A program made the position numbers and the translations under genes. A stretch of DNA of 25,782 nt, from contig SFGI01000033.1 of NCBI GenBank assembly GCA_004557645.1, positions 1 through 25,782 of the forward strand. The letters run 5' to 3'. This document shows positions 16,124-22,668 of the stretch, piece after piece. The first letter of the stretch is position 1; each line of letters opens with the position of its first letter. The DNA comes from [Eubacterium] saphenum (GTDB lineage: Bacteria; Bacillota; Clostridia; Lachnospirales; Anaerotignaceae). The notes below the pieces were generated by a model that saw nothing but the letters and a program-made list of their open reading frames with translations, was not told where the DNA came from and did no database searches.

Positions 16124-17356
16124 TTACTGCCCCCTCCTCTTCCAGACGGGTTCCATACTGTAGCGTACTGCGTCAATATGGTGGTTATCTTTGTCATGGT
16201 AGCCGCTGATGACTTCCCCTTCTTTGTTTCGTTCATATTCGTAGGTGGTAAATTCCTTTGCGGTATCCGGGCATCGTGCAGGGTCAATGACGATCTTCGT
16301 CAGGCTCTGCAGCCACTTCATTGAATAATCCACACTACCGGGACCTTTTACTGCTCCACGGCAATTCAGTCCATAGTTTCGATAATCCGCAATCGATTTC
16401 GGTTCTGCACTGTCCGCCGTGATAAGGTCATTGTGCGTGATGCCGTATTTCAACAGATCATCCGCTGTCTGGCGGTTCCCTTTTTTGTATCGTGTCAGCT
16501 CCCCGAAGATATAGAGAATCCGCCTTGCCGCATCATAGTGCATCCGGTTGAATGCCCATGGATCTGGATAATAGCCCCAGTCCACGCCGTTATAGATGCG
16601 GTCGAATGTTCTGATCTGTTCATCAGAAATTCTTTCAACAACAACATTGTCGAATACCGCACCGCCAGTCCCTACGACTTCGCCCAGGTATTCATGCCTG
16701 TATGCTTTCTCGTTTATTTCTTTCAGATATTCTGCTTCCTGCAGGAACGCTTCCCCAAGCCATGCAGCGGGTACCGTTCTATAGTCAGAGGTATGTACCA
16801 GCCTGTTTCCCATTGGCTGCATAGATTCCTGGTTCACCCAGTTGCTTTGGCTTTTCGGCGGGTTGTAGCTGTAGAACACAAAAAATGTGCTGCCGCCACG
16901 CATCAAAGACTGATTGATGGTTCGGATCTCCTGCATCCCTGCAAATTCGTCTGCTTCTTCATACCAGATGTATTTGCAATAGCCTTTTCTGAATTTTGTG
17001 GATTTGATTTTCTTTGGCTCATCCGCCCCGCGAAACAAAATCTTCTGCCCTGTTGGGCCGTATGAGAGCTGCAACGGGCTCAGTTTTGCTTTCCATAGGT
17101 GGCTAACACCAAGGGATTCAATCGCCCATAACAGCTGTTCATATACGCTATCCTTCAGATTCACAGCCACTTTACGCATGACAAGGGCATTTGCATTCTG
17201 GTCTTGCATCATCCCCAGAATGATCTCCACGGAGATAAATGAGGATTTTGTGGAACCGCGCCCGCCTTTCAGCCAGTAATGGGTATGCTGCCCACGTTTG
17301 ATATCATGGTGGACAGAATAAAAAGAAGGAGCAATGAGCGCATCCAGTTTAGGCAT
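16124..17356 (-). CDS. terL: Terminase large subunit (PBSX type)
   Basis: 410 residues from ATG 17356, chosen because GGAGG (17370-17366) lies nine bases upstream; ATGs at 17365 and 17362 are too close to it. The ATPase half has a Walker A-type loop KGGRGSTKSS (about 30-39) and Walker B YIWYEEADEF (about 129-138). The nuclease half begins at NGVDWGYYPDPWAFN (about 257), whose Asp is the first metal ligand, and has a later Asp-rich HDKDNHHIDAVRYS segment near the C-terminus. It packages DNA into the prohead. It overlaps the small subunit gene by a few bases. Confidence 0.93.
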   Translation of the reverse strand: MPKLDALIAPSFYSVHHDIKRGQHTHYWLKGGRGSTKSSFISVEIILGMMQDQNANALVMRKVAVNLKDSVYEQLLWAIESLGVSHLWKAKLSPLQLSYGPTGQKILFRGADEPKKIKSTKFRKGYCKYIWYEEADEFAGMQEIRTINQSLMRGGSTFFVFYSYNPPKSQSNWVNQESMQPMGNRLVHTSDYRTVPAAWLGEAFLQEAEYLKEINEKAYRHEYLGEVVGTGGAVFDNVVVERISDEQIRTFDRIYNGVDWGYYPDPWAFNRMHYDAARRILYIFGELTRYKKGNRQTADDLLKYGITHNDLITADSAEPKSIADYRNYGLNCRGAVKGPGSVDYSMKWLQSLTKIVIDPARCPDTAKEFTTYEYERNKEGEVISGYHDKDNHHIDAVRYSMEPVWKRRGQ

Positions 17357-17741
17357 TCGCATCATCCTCCTCAGGAATATTGTCTATGATCGTTACAGGC
17401 AAAACAGCAACCATGCCAGCTGCAGAATATCGCTTCATGATCTCCGCACCAGCTTTCAGTCTGTCGCTAAGTGCTGTATCTAAGCCGAATTGGTCTTTGA
17501 CTTCACCACGCATCACTGCAGTATAAAACTCCATGACCTCATCTGCATCGGCAACACGCTTTTTGTCCTGCGTTCCCATGCGTTCGGCTATATAGGCGGA
17601 AATTTCATGTTTTTTCAAGTTTTCATGTCCAATTCTTCCTGCAGCACCTTCACTGTATCCAGCCTTCTTTGCAGCTTCTGTGGCATTCCCGCATTCGATA
17701 TAATAATCTGCAAAGGCTTTCTGTTTTGGTGTCAGCTTCAT
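17349..17741 (-). CDS. terS: Terminase small subunit
   Basis: 130 residues. Begins MKLTPKQKAFADYYIECGNA followed by TEAAKKAGYSEGAAGRIG, the typical helix-turn-helix start of the terminase small subunit family (Terminase_2 type), and LKKHEISAYIAERMG. The middle forms oligomerisation helices; the C-terminus is acidic. It recognises the packaging site and recruits the large subunit. It overlaps the preceding small gene at its start and the large subunit at its end. Confidence 0.92.
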   Translation of the reverse strand: MKLTPKQKAFADYYIECGNATEAAKKAGYSEGAAGRIGHENLKKHEISAYIAERMGTQDKKRVADADEVMEFYTAVMRGEVKDQFGLDTALSDRLKAGAEIMKRYSAAGMVAVLPVTIIDNIPEEDDANA

Positions 17742-17980
17742 GCTCCATCACCCCGATATAGGAAAGCGAGCAGTTTTACCACATCTACCATGCTGTAGGT
17801 TTCCGTCAATGTCTTATTCTCGATTCTTCCGCCAGCCAGTTCTTTGCTTTCAATAACGATATACTTCGTCACCATCCGTTCGGCCTGCGGAGAATACGCC
17901 TGCACCTGATTGATCTTTATTTTTCGCCCTTGCATCAGCAGGGCTTTTTGTAATTTATAAGCAGTTGATCTTATATTCAC
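17738..17980 (-). CDS. Small phage protein before terminase, unknown function
   Basis: 80 residues from GTG 17980, with a weak purine-rich AAAGTGGGG site upstream. Longer in-frame starts would cross the terminator and promoter region and give atypical sequence. It begins with VNIRSTAYKLQKALLMQGRK and contains KINQVQAYSPQAERMVTKYI, ending in EKYI-type strands and a TYSMVDVVKLLAFLYRGDGA helix. Similar short proteins with an INQ-x-Q-x-Y-S-x-x-x-x-R-M-x-T-K-Y motif precede terminase genes in Bacillota phages. Function unknown. It ends at the terminase small subunit start (ATGA-type overlap), and lies downstream of the likely late promoter. Confidence 0.75.
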   Translation of the reverse strand: MNIRSTAYKLQKALLMQGRKIKINQVQAYSPQAERMVTKYIVIESKELAGGRIENKTLTETYSMVDVVKLLAFLYRGDGA

Positions 17981-18000
17981 TTTTTCGCCCCACTTTCTTT

Positions 18001-18031
18001 GCAATAGAAAAGACACCCGTTTCCGAGTGCC
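18001..18031 (-). terminator. Intrinsic terminator between late promoter and packaging genes
   Basis: On the minus strand an 8-bp stem GGCACTCG/CGGGTGTC (with G-U pairs) is capped by a GAAA tetraloop and followed by TTTTCTATTG. It lies downstream of the predicted late promoter and 21 bases before the first late gene, so it could stop early transcription or attenuate late transcription. Confidence 0.75.
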
Positions 18032-18093
18032 TTTCTGTTTGGTGTAGTTGCGCCTCCATGTCCATCGGAATGAAATGTTTTCGCTCGATTTCC

Positions 18094-18134
18094 ATAATAC
18101 CATGCTACCACATTCTTAACGGACAATCAGGACA
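18094..18134 (-). promoter_or_regulatory. Putative late promoter with TGTCC direct repeats
   Basis: Directly after the regulator gene's stop (minus strand) are two TGTCC copies nine bases apart (18134-18130 and 18125-18121), the second inside TTGTCCGTT. A TATTAT box (18099-18094) starts 21 bases beyond the second copy. No normal -35 is present at 17 bases. I recall similar TTGTCCGTT elements right after ArpU/sigma-like genes in other Bacillota phages. This fits an activator-dependent late promoter that the regulator upstream recognises; the binding is inferred. Confidence 0.55.
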
Positions 18135-18139
18135 TTTCA

Positions 18140-18577
18140 TCATTTTTCAAAAAATCTTTCAAAATATTTTCTGCAGCTATCCCCAGTAGACTTTCCACCT
18201 ATCTTTTCCGCCACATCGCACCAAGGAAGATTGTCCAAGACGCGATACTGGATAATTCTCCGCATCCTGCTATCATTGATAGAGTTTATGTATTCTTCGA
18301 CACTGTTCGTCAATTCCAGAAGTTCCGCCTCCATATTTGTCATTTGCGCCAGATACAAATACAACTGTGTCTGTTGCCTGTCGTAATTCGCAAACGGAAA
18401 TCCTTCAATACAGATATGACCGAATGTACCATCCGCCCTTGTCCCTGTTACGGAATCAATAACGGTACCCTCCTGCTGAATCTTTTTAATTCTATCCTGC
18501 GTTTTTTCGATTCTGCGGCGGATATCCTTTATTTCCTCCTGCAGGTCTGTGTACTGTACAAGAATGTCTTTAGTCAA
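18140..18577 (-). CDS. ArpU/sigma-like late transcription regulator
   Basis: 145 residues from TTG 18577, preceded by GAGGGGTGATAAA; longer starts overlap the preceding reading frame. The N-terminal half is a coiled coil (YTDLQEEIKDIRRRIEKTQD). The C-terminus reads EEYINSINDSRMRRIIQYRV then LDNLPWCDVAEKIGGKSTGD and RKYFERFFEK, a sigma-70 region 4-like helix-turn-helix as in ArpU/DUF1492-type phage regulators. Such proteins switch on late genes. The gene is the last of the early block and directly precedes the TGTCC repeats and terminase genes, supporting that role. Confidence 0.85.
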   Translation of the reverse strand: MTKDILVQYTDLQEEIKDIRRRIEKTQDRIKKIQQEGTVIDSVTGTRADGTFGHICIEGFPFANYDRQQTQLYLYLAQMTNMEAELLELTNSVEEYINSINDSRMRRIIQYRVLDNLPWCDVAEKIGGKSTGDSCRKYFERFFEK

Positions 18578-18581
18578 TTTA

Positions 18582-18683
18582 TCACCCCTCTTTCGGATAC
18601 AGCTGCGTTCTATTCCCCTTCCTGTCGATTTTGAAAACGCCTTCGTCCTCAATCAACAGTCCAAGTTCTTCTCTCACTGTATC
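18582..18683 (-). other. In-frame continuation after the stop of the preceding early gene
   Basis: After the TAA of the gene at 18684-18995 the same frame stays open for 33 more codons to TGA at 18582-18584, reading DTVREELGLLIEDEGVFKID then RKGNRTQLYPKEG. The sequence just before the stop, KRLSLEDI, joins naturally to DTVREELG, as in relatives whose last part runs LEDI..LKEEL. A separate start at GTG 18677 has no ribosome site at the right distance. It is most likely the cut-off C-terminus of the gene (nonsense change from AAA/CAA/GAA) or a readthrough extension. Confidence 0.6.
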
Positions 18684-18995
18684 TTAGATATCTTCCAAAC
18701 TTAGCCTTTTATCGCCAATGTCGCCCCACAGTTCTTCAAATCCAATAATGGCATCTGCACATCTTTGTGCGCCAAATCCAAAAAGGTCACGCAGTTTCAG
18801 AAGCATCACAAGCTCCATCTGCCTTGCAAGTCCACTGTCTATCTTATCCTGCCAGTAAGTCATAGCTTCTTCTTTCGCGGAATCGTACGCCTGCTGTCTG
18901 ACCTTATCTTCGATTGCCATAACAAACTGTTCCGTTGCTTCTTTATTTGCTTTTTTTCTCAGCGCATTATGTATTGCTCCGGCATATCGGCTCAT
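18684..18995 (-). CDS. Early phage protein, unknown function, probably shortened by a stop codon
   Basis: 103 residues. Begins MSRYAGAIHNALRKKANKEA and has a helical body (QQAYDSAKEEAMTYWQDKID) followed by MELVMLLKLRDLFGFGAQRC and IGFEELWGDIGDKRLSLEDI. The L-R-D-x-F-G-F-G-x-x-R-x motif is familiar from small early proteins near sigma-like regulators in Clostridia phages; function not known. A GGAGGTGCGATGAAGA site precedes ATG 18995. The family usually continues further at the C-terminus, and the same frame here remains open after the TAA. Confidence 0.72.
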   Translation of the reverse strand: MSRYAGAIHNALRKKANKEATEQFVMAIEDKVRQQAYDSAKEEAMTYWQDKIDSGLARQMELVMLLKLRDLFGFGAQRCADAIIGFEELWGDIGDKRLSLEDI

Positions 18996-18998
18996 TCT

Positions 18999-19454
18999 TC
19001 ATCGCACCTCCATATTATCCGCCAGTTTATTTTCTCTTAAATTTGAGCAGAAAACGCATTTAGAAGGGATATATCCTTTTCTTTCGCATACATGCCGAAA
19101 CCTTCCCAAACAATATACAGGCGGTTTAAGAAACTTAATCGTTTTATCAACTTTACTCTGTTCATTTTCCGCCGTCTTGATCGCCAGAAACGCCGCATTG
19201 ATGGCAACGTGATAAATGGCAGGCAGACCGCTTTCTTCGTCCAGTGCGTTAGGGTTCTTTTGGTATGTAACCAGATGCCGCAGGAGAGCAGCAAGCAGTC
19301 TATCACCTGAAATCTCCCGCCATGCTTCGATGCCATCCTGACCGTATTTCTTCACGGCAAATTCCCGCACCAGTGCCAGCGGTTCCAGAATTTCCAGAGG
19401 AACAAGGTCAAGGCGTGGTTTGCCGTTGTCTTTTTTTATGGCTTGATTGCTCAT
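18999..19454 (-). CDS. dATP/dGTP diphosphohydrolase N-terminal domain protein with Cys-rich tail
   Basis: 151 residues. The first ~95 residues match the dATP/dGTP diphosphohydrolase N-terminal domain (formerly DUF5664): KKDNGKPRLDLVPLEILEPL, then VREFAVKKYG, DRLLAALLRHLVTYQKNP and DEESGLPAIYHVAINAAFLA, an all-alpha MazG-like fold. Such phage enzymes act on deoxynucleotides and can shape the dNTP pool. The C-terminal ~55 residues carry four cysteines (CLGRFRHVCERKGYIPSKCV, then FCSN) and may bind zinc; this tail is not part of the family core I know. GAGGTGAAATT precedes the start. Confidence 0.82.
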   Translation of the reverse strand: MSNQAIKKDNGKPRLDLVPLEILEPLALVREFAVKKYGQDGIEAWREISGDRLLAALLRHLVTYQKNPNALDEESGLPAIYHVAINAAFLAIKTAENEQSKVDKTIKFLKPPVYCLGRFRHVCERKGYIPSKCVFCSNLRENKLADNMEVR

Positions 19455-19858
19455 AATTTCACCTCACGAACATTCACGATTTTATAAAAATTAGGAATCA
19501 ATCCATGTTTTTCAAGCCAACGATTCACTACATCCGTCAACTGTTGGCTCAGTTCATTCCATGCAGCATCTTCTTGTTCATTCCCCTTCTGTCTTAATTT
19601 GTTCCAAACATCCCATCCTTCAGCCGCTTCACCGCATTCATCAAACGCCTGCTGTTCCAGATGTTCAATCACGTCTGGCCCTAATACCCAAGGTTCAAAT
19701 GTTATTGTTTCACCAACATATATTACGTCATGTTTCCCGGTATAATTATCATTCATAGCCTCTTTGGCGTCATGAATACATTCTTCTATTGTGTCAAATG
19801 TTCCATTCTGCCAGTATTCTTCGCTTTCATCAAATTCCCAAGTGTATTTTCTAATCAT
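19451..19858 (-). CDS. Early phage protein, unknown function
   Basis: 135 residues, acidic and tryptophan-rich, beginning MIRKYTWEFDESEEYWQNGT and containing IEECIHDAKEAMNDNYTGKH, DVIYVGETITFEPWVLGPDV and EEDAAWNELSQQLTDVVNRW-type helices. Proteins with this F-D-T-I-E-E-x-I-x-D-A and Y-V-G-E layout occur in early regions of Gram-positive phages without a known function. GGAGGAGTGATTTT precedes ATG 19858. It overlaps the next gene by four bases. Confidence 0.75.
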   Translation of the reverse strand: MIRKYTWEFDESEEYWQNGTFDTIEECIHDAKEAMNDNYTGKHDVIYVGETITFEPWVLGPDVIEHLEQQAFDECGEAAEGWDVWNKLRQKGNEQEDAAWNELSQQLTDVVNRWLEKHGLIPNFYKIVNVREVKL

Positions 19859-19862
19859 AAAA

Positions 19863-20228
19863 TCACTCCTCCAAAGGTCTATTCCAGCATTTCACGCATT
19901 TATTATCATCCGAACTCTCGCAAAGTTCGTTATCATTTTGATATCCTAATGACCCTGGGCAAAACTCTGGCGTTCCGTCGGTTTCTGTTGGTGCATTCTG
20001 ATACTTCTCCAAGAAGTCCTGCAACATCGTTTTTTGTGTATGCTCCTCCGCAAAGTTCTGTACGATATCAACGGCTTCTTCTGGATGTACTATCATGGTA
20101 ATTCTGCAAATCTGACTGTTATATTTCCTTCTCAATTCACTGATCGGACATTCTGAACAATTCAAATCATACATTTTACACATTCTTCCATATTCCTTCA
20201 AAAACTCAACCGCTGTCATTTCAGCCAT
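19863..20228 (-). CDS. Cysteine-rich early phage protein, unknown function
   Basis: 121 residues from ATG 20228, ten bases after GGGAGG; the TTG at 20237 abuts that site and is unlikely. It begins MAEMTAVEFLKEYGRMCKMY with DLNCSECPISELR, a pattern of small phage proteins with a C-x2-C knuckle. A second cysteine pair lies at the C-terminus (KCVKCWNRPLEE). Zinc binding is plausible. Function not known. Confidence 0.72.
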   Translation of the reverse strand: MAEMTAVEFLKEYGRMCKMYDLNCSECPISELRRKYNSQICRITMIVHPEEAVDIVQNFAEEHTQKTMLQDFLEKYQNAPTETDGTPEFCPGSLGYQNDNELCESSDDNKCVKCWNRPLEE

Positions 20229-20233
20229 TTTTA

Positions 20234-20419
20234 TCAATCCTCCCTACACTCCTGACAGAAATGCTCCCATTCGCCTTCCTGCTTGTCATAGTAGCTTTTC
20301 CAGCCTTCCTCTTTGATGCCATGCAAACAGCCGTTGAAGCTGTCGTATTCGTCCGACCTTTCATAGCAGCAGTCGCAGATGGCGTGGTATGTATTGGTTT
20401 CTTTGTTTTTCTCAATCAT
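20234..20419 (-). CDS. Small cysteine-rich early protein
   Basis: 61 residues, beginning MIEKNKETNTYHAICDCCYE and ending GEWEHFCQECRED. Two C-x2-C pairs (CDCC and CQEC) about 40 residues apart suggest a zinc ribbon. The middle GIKEEGWKSYYDKQEGEW fits small phage proteins that I have seen in early clusters; function not known. It starts a few bases after the preceding gene and its TGA overlaps the ribosome site region of the next one. Confidence 0.68.
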   Translation of the reverse strand: MIEKNKETNTYHAICDCCYERSDEYDSFNGCLHGIKEEGWKSYYDKQEGEWEHFCQECRED

Positions 20420-20423
20420 TTAG

Positions 20424-20858
20424 TCAGCCTCCCATCTTTTCCAGTGCCGCTTCGGCTTCCTCTTTTGTCATAAATACGGTTTTTCCAATAGCATAATCAG
20501 AAAATCCATTTACGTTGCTATATATTCCTTCACCATCTTTAAGTTCCCAGCCAAACAAAATGCTACATTTCGAAACATGTATAGATATTATCGTGTATGG
20601 CTGAATACGTTTTCTTATTTCCTGCACTTCATAAACTGTATCCCCCACATTGCGCGGCAACACCATCAGCCGCCCCTCCGCATCTGCCTGCAGCAGTTCT
20701 CTTACCTGCTCATAAAATGCCACTTCTTCCCTCCACACCTTATTTGCACAAACAAAATTATCGCAAGCAATACAAATATGTTTTTCCGTATCGCATTTGA
20801 CACACTTTTCCTTTCTTTCTGCAATTTCCAACATTTTTTCTTTTGACAGTTCCATCAT
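20424..20858 (-). CDS. Early phage protein with N-terminal cysteine cluster
   Basis: 144 residues (a second ATG at 20855 has slightly better spacing to the GAGGAGGG site). The N-terminal third has CVKCDTEKHICIACDNFVC, likely a zinc-binding unit. The body holds AEGRLMVLPRNVGDTVYEVQ and ends IGKTVFMTKEEAEAALEKMG. This RLMVLPxxxGDTVY ... GKTVFxTxEEAExAL frame is a familiar phage hypothetical of Bacillota with no known role. It is the first leftward gene after the TspO insertion and starts back-to-back with it. Confidence 0.78.
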   Translation of the reverse strand: MMELSKEKMLEIAERKEKCVKCDTEKHICIACDNFVCANKVWREEVAFYEQVRELLQADAEGRLMVLPRNVGDTVYEVQEIRKRIQPYTIISIHVSKCSILFGWELKDGEGIYSNVNGFSDYAIGKTVFMTKEEAEAALEKMGG

Positions 20859-20928
20859 TATCCCTCCTCAAATCAAGCAAGCAGCATAAAATCCAACACA
20901 TGCAGCATACTATATAACGGTGATGCCT

Positions 20929-21399
20929 ATGAAAAAAAGAAAATATTTACCGTATCTTATTTCAATCCTCATTCCACTGGCAGTAGGCGGCATTGCTGCG
21001 ATTTTTACCGTCAAAGGCATGCCTTTCTATAAAACCCAAAGAAAGCCATGGTTTACGCCGCCGGATATTCTTTTTCCTATCGTCTGGACGATTCTCTATA
21101 TCCTTATGGGTATCGGATCCGCGATCATCTGGAAATCTGATTCTCCGAAAAAACATCAAGCCTTAAAAATCTATGCCATCCAACTGATCGTAAACTTCTT
21201 TTGGAGTGTGATTTTTTTCGGACTGCATTGGTATCTTATTGCCTTTTTGTGGCTGCTTTTCCTCATTGCTCTGGTAATAAAGCTGATCAAGTCCTTTCGC
21301 CAGATCAGTTCTATCGCAGCCAATCTACAGATTCCCTACCTGCTGTGGTGCTTCTTCGCAGCAATTCTGAATTTTTCTGTTTGGTTTTTAAACCGCTAA
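20929..21399 (+). CDS. tspO: TspO/MBR family membrane protein
   Basis: 156 residues, the normal TspO length, from ATG 20929, which has GGTGATG upstream; GTG 20920 and ATG 20923 overlap that site. Five transmembrane helices are visible. Family marks are KPWFTPP (39-45), VWTILYILMG (52-61), NFFWSVIFFG in helix 3, then PYLLW (136-140) and FAAILNFSVW (143-152). TspO proteins bind porphyrins and are linked to stress and tetrapyrrole handling in bacteria. This is the only plus-strand protein gene in the window; it sits between two leftward early genes and has its own terminator, as expected for a cargo gene. I could not identify a confident -35, although TATATA lies at 20911. Confidence 0.95.
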   Translation: MKKRKYLPYLISILIPLAVGGIAAIFTVKGMPFYKTQRKPWFTPPDILFPIVWTILYILMGIGSAIIWKSDSPKKHQALKIYAIQLIVNFFWSVIFFGLHWYLIAFLWLLFLIALVIKLIKSFRQISSIAANLQIPYLLWCFFAAILNFSVWFLNR

Positions 21400-21403
21400 A
21401 TCC

Positions 21404-21428
21404 GCCGCCCTCTAAGGGTGGCTTTTTT
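21404..21428 (+). terminator. Intrinsic terminator of tspO
   Basis: Stem GCCGCCCT/AGGGTGGC (8 bp, one G-T pair) with a three-base loop, followed by six T. It begins five bases after the tspO stop and ends at the stop of the leftward PP-loop gene, keeping the two opposing transcripts apart at least on the plus strand. Confidence 0.82.
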
Positions 21429-22195
21429 CATTCCTCCAAATCCCACAACCGCATCTGTGCGGCCTGCATACTGATCTCCCGATCTACTTCTTCCACCGTC
21501 ATTCCGTATTTGAATCCATAGGAAACCAGATTTTCCACTTTTCCTAAATCCAACAGCTTCTGCCACAAATCAGGATGCCGCCGTTTGAATTCCGCAAACT
21601 CGCTCATCCGGCAATTCGGACAGAACCAACATCCATTCCTTATGCTGAATTCATAAGCCGGACTGTAAAGCCCACGTTCCTTGCATAGCTCAACCGCCAT
21701 AGCTTCCGTGTATCCGTATTTCGCCAGAAGCGAAACCTTCTTCACTCCATCCAGCCGTGCAAGTCTTTTCGGTTCATCAGCGGCGATGCCAACATACTGA
21801 ATAGCATCCTGCAGATTGTTTGCTGTAAAGAATTTATACATAGGTCCAGTCTTACAATCCCGATTGATTAAACACTTTCCTCCCAATGGAAATCCACGTC
21901 TTTTCCCTTTGTACTGCATATTTTTAATTGGCTTCTCGATCCTGTGGTAAAAGCAATCCAGATACGTTCTTTCACCTCTCACCACATCCACAGGAACCCC
22001 ATTTCCTTCCAGGAACGGAATCATCCTGTTATACACAAAATCCCGATGCTCCGGAACTTCTCCGCTGATATCTTTATCAAACATCACTTCGCAGTATACA
22101 GCCATGTCCAATGGCTCACCGTGTTCCAGCGCAAGGATCGCCGTTGCCATGCTGTCTTTCCCTCCGCTGATGCATAGGATATGTTTTTCAGCCAT
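21428..22195 (-). CDS. PP-loop ATPase, phosphoadenosine phosphosulfate reductase-like
   Basis: 255 residues from ATG 22195, seven bases after GGAG; ATG-like start 22210 lacks a site. The PP-loop SGGKDS is at residues 10-15 in HILCISGGKDSMATAILALE, typical of adenine-nucleotide alpha hydrolases of the PAPS reductase family. Later cysteines KCLINRDCKTGP and NGCWFCPNCRMSEF could hold a metal or FeS cluster. Such phage proteins are common near SSB; their substrate is not known. It may activate a sulfur or nucleotide substrate. No dnd or tRNA-modification partners are visible in the window. Confidence 0.85.
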   Translation of the reverse strand: MAEKHILCISGGKDSMATAILALEHGEPLDMAVYCEVMFDKDISGEVPEHRDFVYNRMIPFLEGNGVPVDVVRGERTYLDCFYHRIEKPIKNMQYKGKRRGFPLGGKCLINRDCKTGPMYKFFTANNLQDAIQYVGIAADEPKRLARLDGVKKVSLLAKYGYTEAMAVELCKERGLYSPAYEFSIRNGCWFCPNCRMSEFAEFKRRHPDLWQKLLDLGKVENLVSYGFKYGMTVEEVDREISMQAAQMRLWDLEE

Positions 22196-22206
22196 CCTCT
22201 CACTCC

Positions 22207-22659
22207 TCAAAACGGCAAATCATCATCCTCCAAACTCTCCTCGATTGGATAGAACCCATCCTGATCCGCCAGATTCACTTGCTTTCCGTTTCCCGTTGCA
22301 TCCTTGTGGCTTTCAGAATCCTGCTTTTCTCCGCTTTCATTCTTTCCGCCGGCGAAATACTGTTCCTCAACGACCACATCCGTGGCATACCGCTTCTTTC
22401 CTTCGTTATCCTCCCAGCTTCGCACCTGCAGTCTTCCAACAATGCTGACCATCTGCCCTTTTTTGAAATACTTTTCTGCAAATTCTCCGGCTTTGCCGAA
22501 TGCTACACATCCGATGAAGTCTGCTTCCTGATCCCCCTGACGTTTAAATCTCCGATTCACCGCAAGCGTATATTTTGCCACCGCCACAGGCTCTGCACCT
22601 TGGCTGTATCGCACCTCAGGGTCTTTCGTCAGCCGCCCCATCAAAATCACTTTGTTCAT
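22207..22659 (-). CDS. ssb: Single-stranded DNA-binding protein
   Basis: 150 residues. Begins MNKVILMGRLTKDPEVRYSQ with the OB fold continuing to about 105 (YTLAVNRRFKRQGDQEADFI, then GKAGEFAEKYFKKGQMVSIV and GRLQVRSWEDNEGKKRYATD). A flexible linker follows and the C-terminus is the acidic tip EDDDLPF that recruits other replication proteins. Coats single-stranded DNA during replication and recombination. AGGAGGAAAAC precedes ATG 22659. Neighbours (replication and annealing genes) agree. Confidence 0.96.
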   Translation of the reverse strand: MNKVILMGRLTKDPEVRYSQGAEPVAVAKYTLAVNRRFKRQGDQEADFIGCVAFGKAGEFAEKYFKKGQMVSIVGRLQVRSWEDNEGKKRYATDVVVEEQYFAGGKNESGEKQDSESHKDATGNGKQVNLADQDGFYPIEESLEDDDLPF

Positions 22660-22668
22660 GTTTTCCTC

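Noticed and set aside
17926..17949. Plus-strand hairpin GCCCT/AGGGC followed by five T
   Set aside because: Lies inside a minus-strand gene with no plus-strand transcript to end; the stem is only five pairs, so I did not annotate it.
17981..18103. N-terminal extension of the gene at 17738-17980
   Set aside because: The extension would run through a terminator hairpin and gives sequence unlike the body; GTG 17980 is the better start.
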